The notes under the pieces: generated by a model
The model's input: the letters and a program-made list of their open reading frames with translations, nothing else
Database searches by the model: none
Told to the model about the DNA's origin: nothing
Shown: in pieces, positions 34,916 through 46,900 of the stretch
Position numbering within the stretch: the first letter of the stretch is position 1
How the letters are laid out: every line of letters starts with the position of its first letter
Program-made: the position numbers and the translations under genes
NCBI RefSeq assembly: GCF_000499845.2
Contig: NC_023753.2
Span: 21,669,932 to 21,733,931 of the forward strand
Origin: Phaseolus vulgaris
Lineage: Eukaryota; Streptophyta; Magnoliopsida; Fabales; Fabaceae
Length of the DNA stretch: 64,000 nucleotides
Reading direction: 5' to 3'

Positions 34916-36445
34916 CGCCGAGCTTCCTTGGTCCACCAGTACCCGGTGGACTTTCCTTCCCGCCGTGACAAGCGAGATGACTATGGGATCGTTGTCGTGA
35001 GGCACAACGTCCCTAAGATCCTCCTTTGTGAACGTGATGTCCACATCTGGCGAGTGATCCTCGAACATATCCACCATCATCACAGACCTTGCGTATTTCT
35101 TCCTCTGTGACGCAGTGCATCCACCACCCGAGAATCCTCCAGCGATGGTGTGGATCTCGCCATGAGTGGGCATCTCATGCTGCTGAGCCTCACCACCCGC
35201 CGGCTGGGAGCTCGACGCACCTCCCGTCCTCTTGTCCAGCAGGTAATCGTTCAAAAACCCGCTCTTGACCAGATCGTTGAGCTGGTATCCCAGGGCCAAA
35301 CACGAATCAACTGTGTGACCAAAACTCTGGTGGAACTCACACCAGGCGTTTGGTTTTGGTCCTAACACCTTGTCGCCCACTTTCTCAGGCGCCTTAAGCC
35401 TGGCTGCTATGTTGGGAATGGCGATCAGATCCGCCAAACCCATGACAAACTTGTACTTTGGTGGGCGATTGTACTCCCTGGGGCGCCCTAGGCCCCTTCC
35501 CTTGTTTTTTCTTGGATCATAAGGATGGCGAGTCCTTTGATCCTTCTTGGCCGCCATCGTCTCTAGCACCCTTTGCGGCTGGATTCTAGTCTGGGCTCGT
35601 GGCCTAGCAGGGGCCACGCTCCCTCTCTTCTCGGCGACCTCACTCTCGTCGGCGATGTGGGCCACCGCAAGTCGCCTAACCTCAGCAAACGTGGCGGGGT
35701 GTGCCCTAATCAGTGCCTCACAGAAAGGTCCCGGCAGCACGCCCTTTTTGAAGGCGTATACCAGCATCTCCTCGTCTTTAGCAGGCGAGCGGACCATCTG
35801 TGCTCCAAAACGATTCAAATAGTCCCTGAGGGACTCTCCCTGGTATTGCCTTATGTCGAACAGGTCATAAGACACCCTAGGTGGCGCCTTGTTCACAATG
35901 TACTGCTTGACGAAAAGCTTCGAAAACTGCTGAAAGTTGGTTATGTGACCTGTAGGCAAGCTCACAAACCATTCCAGCGCTGTTCCCTGGAGCGTGCTCA
36001 CAAACATCTTGCAATATACAGCATCCGAGCCCCCTGACAGCATCATCTGCGTGTGGAACGTAGTGAGATATGCCTGAGGGTCCTCCACGCCGGTGAAAGA
36101 AGCTTTCACAGGTACTACGCTCGCAGGGATAGGCGTGTCTGTGATCTCTTGAGCAAACGGCATTGGGAAAACGCGCGGTGGCGACGACGGCGCGACCTCT
36201 TCAACAACTGGGCGTCCTCTCTGCTCCTGAAGAGCTTGACGCAACTCCTAAGTTACTTTGTTGAGCTCTTCATTCCTGGCCTGAGAGGCGACCAGGTCTT
36301 CATGCATCTTCGCTTGCTCTATGCGCGATGCCTCCACATTCGCCTGCAGCGCACGTATGATCTCCATCATCTGTGCCATGGTCATGGCGCCTTCTGCAGC
36401 AACTGGCACAACGGGACTTGAACGGTTGCTTCTCATCTTTCTCAT
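34880..36445 (-). pseudogene. Array unit 5 gag + protease start
   Basis: Same structure, amber at 36248-36250. It carries the only amino-acid difference among the five units: Glu to Lys in the capsid region (FVKQYIVN instead of FVEQYIVN, near 35908). This is the unit attached to the intact 5' LTR, so it sits where the original gag was. Confidence 0.93.
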
Positions 36446-36906
36446 GAAAACTCAGCAAACCAAACTTCAGCGAACAAAACCTTCACCAACAAACGATCGA
36501 TCCAACAATCAATCGGTCAGAAACTCTCAAAGTCCCAAGAACTTCCAAGAACGCAACCACAACAGCACGCCGATAGATTCAGACGTCGAAACCTTCACAG
36601 AAACTTGCAATCTCACCACGAACCTACCGCTCCTCCAGCAAAACTCCCGATTCACCAATCAGAAACACGAACGAACGGTAAAACTTCGAATCAACCGATT
36701 GAAAACCGCGCAAACAGCAAGAAACTTCAAGAATCCGATCGAAAGCTCGAACGAACGGTGGAAAACTCAAAAACACCGAACAAAAGCTCGAACGAACGGT
36801 GGAAAATGGTTGCACTAGCACACAACCACACTGAAACTACAGAAACTTCAAGAACTCACGCTGCGGATGGGGACAGGTTTTACACGGCCCCACGGTGGGC
36901 GCCTGA

Positions 36907-37854
36907 TGATCCTGCCGGTTGACCAGAGCGCAAGAGTCTTGCCACGTCAAAGGTATCTTCCTCTGGATCGACTTTGCACCACGCTAGCTTCCGTCCTTCA
37001 CACCTCGATTCTCCTCAAGAACCTGCAAAAGACAGAGTGGCGCCGCTGCGGCCGATCGCGCTCCGACGCTCAAGTCAGTGACAGAATCACCAAAATTCTA
37101 AGAGAGAAAAGCTAGAAACTCAAGGAACCGTGCAAAATCTCTCTCAGCGTACTCAAGTGTTCTCAAAGCGTAAAGAAGTGTTCTAAACGCGCGTACCTCA
37201 GAATCTGTTAAGAGTTCCTTATATACCTGTGCATTTTCTCTCTCCTGACGGTTACACCTCTGGACACGTGGCTCGCATCCAGCTGTACACGTGTCACCAT
37301 CTGGAACGTCTTCTGCTTGAGCGCCACTTCTACTCTTCAGGCTGTTCGACTAAGTTACTCAGGTGAGGAGCAACTCGGTGCATAGCTGCCTTGGAGCGCG
37401 ATCTCTTCTAATGGCGAGCACGGGGTGTCACCATGCACACCTTCTCTGTGGTCTCGCCTGCCGCTATCACGATCTGCATTACTTGCTCATCGTGCATTCT
37501 CTGGTAAACTGTTCCCTGGCCTTAACCTCTGGCTAGGGAATGATCATCTGATAACTTCATCCTTCGTACCCGTGCCCTTTGAAAGCCTTGAACAAGCTTT
37601 CCTGATCTTTCGGCGATGTCCCCCTCTCGGCGATCTCTGATCACTTGGTCGCCTAAGCTCGCATACGGCGACTACGACACAAGCCTGGTGACCGTCGGTT
37701 TAGAAATGTTAGATATCGGAGCACGCCAACTTAACGATTGGCGACTACACGAGCTTCCCGATGTCCTTCCCTTCCGTCAGCCAGGTGTTCCGTTCAACAC
37801 GCCTATATTATCACTTGCTGCCACGTCATCACTCCCGACTACCTGGTCGGTACA
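36907..37854 (-). repeat. Array terminal LTR (complete 5' LTR, 948 bp)
   Basis: The only full LTR of the array. It extends 42 bp further than the others (37813-37854) and ends, on the minus strand, with the canonical TGTACCG start. It abuts the right TSD copy. Conserved box near 37060-37078; TATA-like motif near 37218-37226 (minus strand). Confidence 0.92.
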
Positions 37855-37859
37855 ACCAT
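37855..37859. repeat. TSD of the LTR-gag array (right copy)
   Basis: accat, identical to 22417-22421. Confidence 0.9.
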
Positions 37860-38670
37860 CATTAGTAGGGAGATAAAGGACAATTACATTTGGGGTGGTG
37901 ATATCATGGGAGAGTTTTCTGTGAAATTTACTTATGAGCGTCTAGCAAACCAATACTCTAGTCTGCCTATTGGCATAGTCAAACAGCTTTGGCAAGCTAA
38001 AGTTTTCCTAAATGCTCTATCTACAGCCTGGAGGGTCCTCTAGAATAAAAGGCCTACTCGAAGTAGTCTGATCAAGAGAGGAGTGCCAGTTGGTTCAACC
38101 ATATGTGAGATGTGCCAAGGCTCGGAAGAGATGGCTCAACACTTCTTAGAATGCAGTGTTGCATAAAGGGTGTGGTCTTTGTGTTTTAGATGGTTATGAA
38201 TCATGTTCGTTCTGAATAAGGACTTAAAGAATCACTTTGAAAACTTCCATTTGTTTCATATGAGTGCTAAGCAAAATCTGGTATGGAAGGGTGCATGGGT
38301 GGCAGTTGTGAGAGGCATTTGGGAGCAAAGGAACTCCATCATCTTTAAGCAATGGAAACTTAATACGGAAGAAGTCTTTCACCTAGCATAACTTAGATTG
38401 TGGTTATGGATGAAATGTAGAATGAACTTTCTCTTCTTCTCCTTCTCGAATTGGATTGGTATTTGAATCCGAACCTATGCTTTTAAAGCTACAGGTAATT
38501 GGAAAGGTTTTTCTGTGGATGTGTAGTCAGATAGGTATGTGTGGAGGCGGTTGTTCAACTATTTTTCTTGCGTGGGATTTGTTATATGCAGTTCTCTTGT
38601 TGGGGTTTGTTCTCTTGCCTTTGTTGGTAGCTCATATTCTGTGCCATGACAACCGTAACTGGTTTGTAGT
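37860..38670 (+). pseudogene. LINE ORF2 3' portion (zinc-binding region)
   Basis: Continuation of the LINE cut at 22416: IKDNYIWGGDIMGEFSVKFTYERL, then VKQLWQAKVFLN, then CEMCQGSEEMAQHFLEC (about 38107-38158). This is the Cys/His-rich zf-RVT domain (C..C..H..C) of plant LINE ORF2. A 62-codon open segment follows (WKGAWVAVVRGIWEQRN, ending near 38391), then decayed 3' sequence up to the solo LTR. Stops occur at 38041, 38164 and 38389. Joining across the array restores collinearity with the LINE at 1-2.3 kb. Confidence 0.9.
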
Positions 38671-39290
38671 TGTTCCTGATAGGGAGATGGGACCTAGAGA
38701 ACTATTGAAGTCTTCGTCTTCTTCCTTCGGTCGAGCAGGTTGCTGGGTGATGAACTGAGATTCTTCTCGTCTTCGTGCTTCTCCTTCGGCTCTTGGTCTC
38801 GGGTGAACACCGGATGGGGGGTACCTGCGGAAGGCACTCTGACGCCCAAGTCAGTAAAGCGGGTGATGAATACTCAGGTAGGTATACAGTAATAAATGAC
38901 GTACCTTTCTCCTTGGGATGTGTGCTATTTATATTATTTTAATGGGCTTATCTTATTGGGCCTGATTAGCGGAGTGGATCTCGCTTAGGGTTGCATTACC
39001 TAATCCTTAATGACGGATTAGCTTTACTGACCTTGGTTTGAGCGCTAACGGTAGTATGGGTCGGCCAGCCAGGCCGATCGTGGCGATTCCCCTCGTCTCG
39101 GTCAAGTGTCTCGGGTCTCGGCCAAGTCTCTCAGGTCTCGGTTGCTACGACCAAGTTTCTTAGGTCTCGGCCAGATTTTCCTGGTCTCGGTCAGGTAGGC
39201 CAGGTCTCGGACAGGCAGGTGGGTCTTGTTCAGGGAGACCAAGTGTCGATCTCGCCCCATACCAGTAGTCTTCATTAGTAGGGGGCAACA
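38671..39290 (-). mobile_element. Solo LTR of a Tat-type element (620 bp)
   Basis: On the minus strand it begins TGTTGCCCCCTAC (plus 39290) and ends TCAGGAACA (plus 38671). It contains the shared LTR box (actctgacgcccaagtcag near 38836-38854) and aligns through its 3' half with the LTR at 42045-42437 (aggcccaata...aataatataaata and the end ...catctcccta). It has internal repeats of ggtctcggccaag at about 39095-39225. There is no PBS, gag or second LTR nearby, hence solo. I could not find a convincing TSD. Confidence 0.72.
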
Positions 39291-42044
39291 AATTTGGTTA
39301 CAGTATTGGTTGTAGACTATGTATTATGAGGAGATGGAAGGGTGAGGTAATCTATCAAAGCACTTCATAGGCCATAATGATGTAGAGGCCCATAGTTTAA
39401 AGAGATGAAGGCAAATGGTGGTTAGGAAGAGTTTGGGTTTGTCATTTCTGAACTTGCATTTGAAGTGGCAACTTTTACCAACTTTGCTTTTTATTCTTTT
39501 ACAGTTGGTAGATGTACAATTTTAATCCAATCTGGTACTTGATGGCTTAAAGAGTGATGTAGATTTGATTTGGAGAGTGGGAGAGAAAGGCCTGTTAATT
39601 GAAACCTGGTATGGTTGGGTGATGGTGTCTTTTAGAAGGTTGGAGTGTAAGGCAGGGTTGGAGTCTCTAGCACTGGGGGTTTTTTAGGTGCGGCAGCTGG
39701 CCTCTCCTTGTAACACATTAGAGCAACATCCTTTTGAGTTCGAAAGATGTTTATATCAACTCCAAAATTGGTTGATGGTGGCTTAAAGAATTCTGCAGTA
39801 TTGGAGATGGAAGGTGAGAGAAGTAGGAGAAGTAGGCGTGGGTGAAGCTTTCGCAGAAGACTTTTTAATTGAACATCACGAGTCTGTTTTTGTGATGTGG
39901 AATTCTTGTGCAGAAAAGTTATGGTTATGCTAAATCTGAGTTGTTGCTGTGATGGTTTGTTACGGGAAGTTTGGAATTTGGGGATGGGGTGGAGATGTTG
40001 GATGTGTTTTTTGTCTAAAGGTAACATCTATATAAGCAAAGCAGGAGCTAATTTTGGTTATGCAGCTAAATTAGGTGTTGCAGTTGGTCTCCTTAGTTGG
40101 CACATAGGAGTACTAATATCAAGGCAACCTATATATAGGAAGTTTTATTTTTTCTTGTTTGAGATTTTTTTACACGTGTTTTTAGATATGTTGATCTGGT
40201 TAGTTACACTTTTGAATTTATATAAAGATTAGAACATCCTGAAGTGTTTATAATATAATATCTATCACTACTGAATGAAAATTTGGAGAAAAATTATGAT
40301 TTTTTTATATGAAATTTGTATTCAGTCATAAATATATAAAGATTAAAAGACAATCCTTGCTAAAATTATTAAAAAATACCTAGATATGCTTCTATGTTCC
40401 GCAATAAAAAATGAATTTGGATCAAATTTTGGTATCTCTTAAGAACTAGGATTTACAAACTGGGCAACAAAGTGTGGAGAAAGAGAAGACCTTTTACATC
40501 GAATTAACTATTGACTATCCGACATATATATTATATTATTTTCATACTCATTAATAAATGTAGTTAGAAATATTGTGCTCAATAGGTGAACTCATTTAAC
40601 CTATTTAAACATGTTGGATATGGATATATAGGTTTACTAAAGCCTAATTCAATGAGGGGATTTCTTCCTACAACACATACTTCAAAAAAAAAAAACTCCA
40701 AACTATCTCTCATATTTTTTATTAAATATTTTTTTGACAATTTTTTTTAATATTTTTTTTTTTAATTTTGAAATATGAAAATTTCAAGATATTTTGGATT
40801 ATAAAATTTTGAAAGTTAATTTTTTTTTTTATATTTTATATTATACAATTCATAATATAAATTTTAAAATACAAAAATTCTGTTTTAGATTTTACAATCT
40901 AAAATATAAACATAAAAAATATAAATTTTGCATTCTGAATTATAGAATTTCAGTGAAATAGATATTTTTTTGACATTTTTAAAAATATAGGGTACAATAA
41001 TTTTTCAATGAGTCTAAGACAAGTTTGGATGAAAAAAAAAAGAATAAAAAGTGAAGTTTTTGGGAATAAGATAAAGTGAGTAAAAATAAGTAGAAATGAG
41101 TTGAAAATTTATAAAGAATTTGATTGATGTGATATGAAAAAATAAATAAATAAATTTGATAATTTTCAATTCTTGAAATATTTTTAATAAAATTGGGTAT
41201 GAATTAAAATTTAAAAATGATTAATGGTAAAGTAATTAATTTAGAGAAGAAAATAATATTTAATTTTTTTTATAACATTCCATAAAAATACATGAAAATA
41301 AAGAACAATTAAATTTTAATATATTTATTTGTATATAACTTCAACTTATTTTGTTAATATTTATTTTACAATGAAAAATAAACTAAAAAATCACTAATAT
41401 CAAATTAAGTATAATAATTAAAAAAAAACACTCATATCAAATTATATAGAGTGATAAAAATATAATATCACTACAAATCAGCAAGGAAATATAATACTTT
41501 TCTACTGAAGTGACTAATGCATGTTCTTATATAAAACACAATTAATTTGCAGCATGTAATTATGGAATTCAATTAATTTCTAACAAGTTACATTAATAAA
41601 CAGTTTAATTCTTCAATGTCAATTTTAATGAATATTTAATTGTTGGAATTAGAAATTAATGGCATTTAATAATAACGGAGTTAATAATAAATGCAAACGC
41701 TACTAAAAGGGCGAGAAAGCCACCCACCCAACATTTCCATCCTCTCAAATTACTCCAAATATCCTAATTTCTAAACCACATGCACCATCTAATTCCTTAC
41801 AAATAGGATTTAACCTGATATAAACAAAATGTAAATATTTAAAATTAAATTAAATTTTAAATGTAATTTAAGATAATTAAGTTGAATTGTATAATGATCT
41901 AAATAAAACTGAACAAACTGAACTACTACTCTAAAGTGTTTGACCTACTCTAAAGTGTTTGATCTATCTCAATTGTTACCATTAAACATTCTATTAAATA
42001 AAAATATATTTAACAATTTCACAAATTATAGTCCAATTTAATTT
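39291..42044. other. Unassigned, then AT-rich spacer
   Basis: 39291-40250 has moderate GC and may include LINE 3' UTR. Two overlapping open frames (39632-40027 minus, 131 codons; 39897-40232 plus, 111 codons) show no domain I recognise, and neither has gene-like surroundings. From 40250 to 42044 the DNA is very AT-rich with poly-A/poly-T runs (about 40685-40760) and no identifiable element. Confidence 0.5.
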
Positions 42045-42437
42045 TGTACTGGTAGAGGCCGAACGACTTGTACGATTGGACTGACCGATATGTCCACGTT
42101 CAGGTGGGCTGATCGACATTCTTGGTACATTAATGGTCAATCCAGGTCAATAAAGCTAAATCATCATTAAAAATTAGGTAATATACCTCTAAGCACGACC
42201 TCTCTCACGAATCAGGCCCAATATTAAAATAATATAAATAACGCACATTCCAAGAAGAAGATATGTCATTAATTACTGTACTCTGACAACCGAGTGTCGA
42301 ACGCCCTTTGCTGACTTGAGCGTCAAAGTGCTTTCTGACTACAGGAGCAAGCTGAAGTGTGAGCTGACTGACCGATAGGAGGGAGGAAGACGAAGCCAGT
42401 CACTAGTTCTCCAGGTCTCATCTCCCTAATAGTTACA
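42045..42437 (+). mobile_element. 5' LTR of plus-strand Tat element B
   Basis: Starts TGTACTGGTAGAGG and ends CTAATAGTTACA, followed by a 2-nt spacer and PBS. It contains the shared box ctgacttgagcgtcaaagt (42311-42329). It is shorter than the other LTRs here. The 3' LTR is missing because the element is broken near 48827. Confidence 0.72.
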
Positions 42438-42439
42438 AT

Positions 42440-42457
42440 TGGCGCCCACCGTGGGGC
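42440..42457 (+). promoter_or_regulatory. Primer-binding site (tRNA-Lys type) of element B
   Basis: TGGCGCCCACCGTGGGGC, two bases downstream of the LTR. It is complementary to what I recall as the 3' end of plant tRNA-Lys, CCA included. Confidence 0.85.
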
Positions 42458-42513
42458 TGAGAGAAATTGATTGAAGAACGAAAGTAGATGGTATCAACCC
42501 AAAGCATGGAAGG

Positions 42514-43919
42514 ATGAGTGAAGCCGACCAGATGGCGCTATTGCTGTCTTTGCAAAGAGAGATGGCCGAGATGAAGAGAAAGAATGAGAAAGTCATGAGG
42601 AAGAATGAGCAGGAGATGCAGGCTCTCCGGACGGAGAATGAAGAGATGAAGAAGAAGTTGGTGGAGGAAGGACCATCTGTTGGACCAACCAATGTTTTTG
42701 ACAGGTCTTACACCTCCCCTCCAAACCCGAGACTGGTTGAGGAGACCAGGGACAAGGTTCCCACCTATGACGACCGTCACCTTGGAATCGTCCCGCTGAC
42801 ACCCCTTCACCAACGCTGTCATAGAAGCTCCACTACCAAACAAGTGGAAAGGCTTCAACAGGAATCGGTATGACGACACTACCGACCTAAACGAGCATAT
42901 GGATGCGTATACCACCCATATGAGTCTCTACACCTGGGACAATGCAGTGTTGTGTTGAGTGTTTCCTACATCCCTGAAGGGAGGAGCCCTAAGTTGGTTC
43001 ACCAAGCTGCCACCCAACTCCATTGATAGCTTCGGCACACTCGTGTCGAAGTTCGAAACTCAGTTTGCAACCAGCAAGCCGTTTCACCTTACCTCCATCG
43101 CCCTAGTGGGCATCCGCCATAAGAAGGGAGAATCGCTGAGAACCTTTGTTGATAGGTTCATCAAAGTGGCAATGAGCATTCGAAATCTCAGCCCAGACGT
43201 TGCCATGCATCACATGCTAACGACCCTGCGACCAGGACCGTTTGCTGATAACCTCTGTATGCAGCCGGCCGCTAGCCTTGAGGAACTTAGGAAGAGAACA
43301 ACTAAGTTCATGCAGCTAGAGGAGTGAGGGAGTTCCACAACCAGGCTCGGGCAGAGGCAGTGGGGAGAAGAGCAAGGACGAGAAGGATCACCAAGGTCGA
43401 CCGACCCAATGGAGCGATAGACGCAGAGATAACCGAGGAAGTCGGTTCTCAAGATATACCCCCTTGACAGTCGAAAGGGGAAGAATCCTAGATGAGGCAC
43501 TCAGTGCCGAGTTGATCCCTCCTCCTAGAAAGGCAGCCAACCCAAACAATGCCGACCGAAGAAAGAAGTTTCGGTATCACCAGAACAATAGGCATTCTAC
43601 TGAAGAGTGTCAGGCTTTGAAAAACAAGATTGAAGAGCTTATCCAAGCTGGACACCTACATTAGTTCGTCAGGGGTAGCCGAGATACAAGGCATCCCCCT
43701 CGCAGGACGAACCCACTAAAAGGAGGCGTTCACCTCCAAGAACAAGGAATGATTGAGACTGCCGAGACGAGCGACGGTCTAGGAGGGACGACCCTCCACG
43801 CAGGGACGATCCCCCACAGGAGACCGAGAGAAGGGAAACCGAGAGGTTATTAACACAATAGTCGATGGATTTCCCAGCGGAGGAAGTACGAACAACGCCT
43901 GGAAGAAGCACATTCGGGC
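42514..43919 (+). pseudogene. Gag of element B, broken
   Basis: ATG at 42514 opens a coiled-coil N-terminus (LQREMAEMKRKNEKVMRKNE). The frame shifts near 42820 and is interrupted by a TGA at about 42956. The capsid-like Retrotrans_gag region is at 42959-43327 (LKGGALSWFTKLPPNSIDSF, HKKGESLRTFVDRF). Then a TGA at 43325-43327, a basic stretch, and a degraded knuckle near 43570-43610 (FRYHQNNRHSTEEC) whose first Cys is absent. This Gag differs clearly from that of the array family. It is followed directly by protease remnants. Confidence 0.85.
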
Positions 43920-46900
43920 AGTACATCATGTGAATGCGGTGACATTCCGACCAAGGATGCCACCCATCACCTTCACATATGATGATTTTAAAGGCGTTAA
44001 TTATCGACAGGACGACCCTATGGTAATATTGGTCGATATTGACAGATTCACCATCAGGAAGACGTTGGTGGTTTAAGGAAGCTCAGTAGACATCCTCTAC
44101 TGGAAAACCTTGAAAGCCATGAGGATACCCGAGGCCGAGATGGTGCCATACAATGACCATGTTGTCAGCTTCTCGGGTGAGAGGGTGGGTACCAAGGGCT
44201 ACATCGAGCTCTACACCACCTTTAGGCGAGGAGAAGAGCTACAAGACAATCAATATTAGGTGTTTGGTGATCGATGCAAATACCTCTTACAACATCCTTC
44301 TCGGATGACCGTCCATCAATCGATTGATGATAATCATGTCAACACCCCACTTGGCAATGAAGTTCCCTTCACCGTCAGGGGACATTCTCACAGTCCATGT
44401 CGACCAAAAGGAAGCAAGGGAATGCTATGCCAAGAGCCTGAGAGTGGAGGCTCTGAGGAACGACCGTTCTCCCAAATGAAAATCCTCTCAGAGACATCGT
44501 TCTCCCCAAGAGGCCCAGCCGATGCTGGTGGAACCCATGGTCACTTTGGTGGACCTTGATGCCGAAACGACCGAGGATAGGCTGGAGGCCAGAGAAGAAT
44601 TACGACAAGTACCCCTCCTAGATCAGGAACACAATACTTGTGTTGGCACGACCATTTTGCCGAGAACGAGATAATGCATGCCACACTCAAGAAGAATGTA
44701 GACCTGTTTGCATGGACAACATCTGATATGTCGGGCTTAAGTCCGAACATCATCACCCACAGGTTGTCGGTATTCAAGGAAGCACGACCAATCGTGCAAA
44801 AGAAGAGAGACTACGACGATGAGAAGCGTTTAGCAGCTAAGGAAGAAGTTGAGAAGCTTCTGTCAACCGGGTTTATACGTGAGGCTCGGTATACAACTTG
44901 GTTGGCCAACGTTGTCATGGTCACCAAGCCGAACGGTAATTGGAGAATGTGTGTGGACTACAAAAATCTCAACAATGCATGCCCGAAGGACTCGTATCCA
45001 CTCCCCAATATTGACCGGCTAGTGGATGGAGCGACCGACCATAAGATTCTCAGTTTCTTCGATGCCTACTCCGGTTAACACGAGATAAGCATGCACCCTC
45101 AAGATAAAGAGAAGACGACCTTCATGACGAAAGATGCCAACTATTACTACAAAGTCATGTTGTTCGCCTCAAGAACGTTGGGACGACCTACCAGCACCTC
45201 ATGGACAAAATCTTCCAAGGACTGATCGGCCGGTGTGTAGAAGTCTACGTGGACGACATCGTCGTGAAGTCCAAGTCGTTTGATCGACAAGTCAAGGACC
45301 TCGAAGAGGTGTTCAAGGCCCTCAAAGGGGCTAACATGAAGCTCAACCCCAAAAAGTGCACGTTTGGGGTTGAAGGGGGGAAGTTTCTGGGTTTCATGCT
45401 ATCCCACAGGGGGATAGAGGCTAACCCCGACAAGTGTCGGGCCATAACCGACATGCGGAGCCCGAAGAACATAAAGGAGGTGCAGCATCTCCTAGGGTTC
45501 TTGACAACCCTTTCCAGGTTCGTCTCCCGCCTTGCCAAACGAACAAGCCAATGGTGCAGATACTTCGAAAGGCAGCCAAGTTTAGTTGGGACGACAGGTG
45601 TGAAGAAATCCTCAAGCCGATGAAGGATTTTCTGGCATCGCCGACGGTCATTCAAAAGCCCAAGCCTGACTAGCCTATCCTCGTGTACCTAGCAGTCTCC
45701 GAGGAAGCTGTCAGCCCGTGCTAGTCCTTGAAGTTGAGGGAGAAGAATGACCGGTATACTTCGTTAGTCGGATGCTCCATGCAGCCGAGACGAGATACCA
45801 GATGATCGAGAAGGTGGCCCTTTCTATCGTCCTAATAACAAGACGAATGCACCCGTACTTCCAGAACCATTCTATCACAGTAAGGATCGACTACCCCATC
45901 TTTAAAATTTTATCTAAACCCGATCTTGCAGAGTGAATGATATGATGGTCGGTCGAGTTTTCTGAATTTGACATCCGGTGCCAACCGAGAGGCGCCATCA
46001 AGTCTCAGTGCTTGGCCGACTTCTCGGTCAAGCTCACCCCATTGCCAGACCTCTCGGCAGGGTAGACACTTTGTGTTGATGGCTCCTCCAACAAGACAAC
46101 TTGTGGAGCAAGAGTCTTCCTGGAGGGACCGGACGACCTCCTCCTTGAGCAAGCACTCCAGTTTGGATTCAAGGCGACAAACAATCAGGTCGAGTACGAG
46201 GCCTTGCTCGCTGGGTTAAACTTAGCCTACGACATGGGAGCTCGCGAGGTAACATGCAAAAGTGACTCCCAGGTTATGGTCGGCCAAATCAAGGGAGAGT
46301 TTAAGGTGAAGGAACACCTGCTGCATCAATACTACCATGCCCCCAAAACAATATCTCCCGCTTCCACAAAGCACTAGTGGAACACATCCCGAGGCAGGAA
46401 AACAAGAGGGTCAACGCCCTATCTCAGCTCTCAATCACCAAAAAGAAGAGCCACCAAAGATCGGTCATGCAAATATGGCTAAGACACCCTAGTGTCTCAG
46501 ACACCGAATGCTTGACAGTGGCCAAGGCCGAAATCGATAGCTGTATGACTCCTATCATCCAGTACCTCAAGCACGACACGTGCAAGCCAGAGGAAGAGAA
46601 AACGATGAAGCTGCAGTGTGCCAGTACACTATGTTAAATGAAGACCTATATCGAAGAGGCTACTGGACCCCCTGCTCACCCAAGAACATACCTTGTATGT
46701 GGAAACCACTCGGGAGCCCGAACGACGGCTGCCAAGGTCCTCAAAGTAGGTTACTATTGGCCGACCGTACAAGGAGACCACGCTGAATATGTGAAGAAAT
46801 GCGCCAAATGCTAGGAGTTCGGCCCCCTGCACCATGCAAAGCCAGAAGTGCTGCATAGCCTTACGATCCCATGGCCGTTCGCCATATAGGGGATGGACAT

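Larger units (their letters stand above)
22422..37854 (-). mobile_element. Tandem array of five LTR-gag modules plus terminal LTR, one insertion
   Basis: 15,433 bp = 5 x 2,897 + 948. Unit starts are 22422, 25319, 28216, 31113 and 34010, with the terminal LTR at 36907. Read on the minus strand, the right-most LTR (36907-37854) is complete (TGTACCGACC...GGCAGGATCA). Every other LTR lacks its first 42 bp and is joined instead to the protease start of the preceding unit. Each unit contains truncated LTR, 2-nt spacer, PBS, leader, gag with one amber stop, and protease up to its active site. RT, RNase H, integrase and the polypurine tract are absent from all units. One 5-bp TSD flanks the whole. 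Units differ by only a handful of single-base changes and no indels, so expansion is recent or homogenised. A related element with pol lies at 57.6-64 kb. Confidence 0.95.

Noticed and set aside
22422..37854. Perfect 2,897-bp periodicity as a possible assembly artefact
   Set aside because: Units carry private SNPs, the ends have a matching TSD, and the outer LTRs differ from the inner ones as biology predicts. An error in the exact unit count still cannot be excluded without reads.
38671..39290. A TSD for the solo LTR
   Set aside because: The five bases on each side (gtagt and aattt) do not match, and shifted alternatives are no better, so none was claimed.
39632..40232. Overlapping ORFs of 131 (minus) and 111 (plus) codons as possible genes
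   Set aside because: No recognisable domain, biased low-complexity composition, position just downstream of a LINE and solo LTR, no splice or promoter context.
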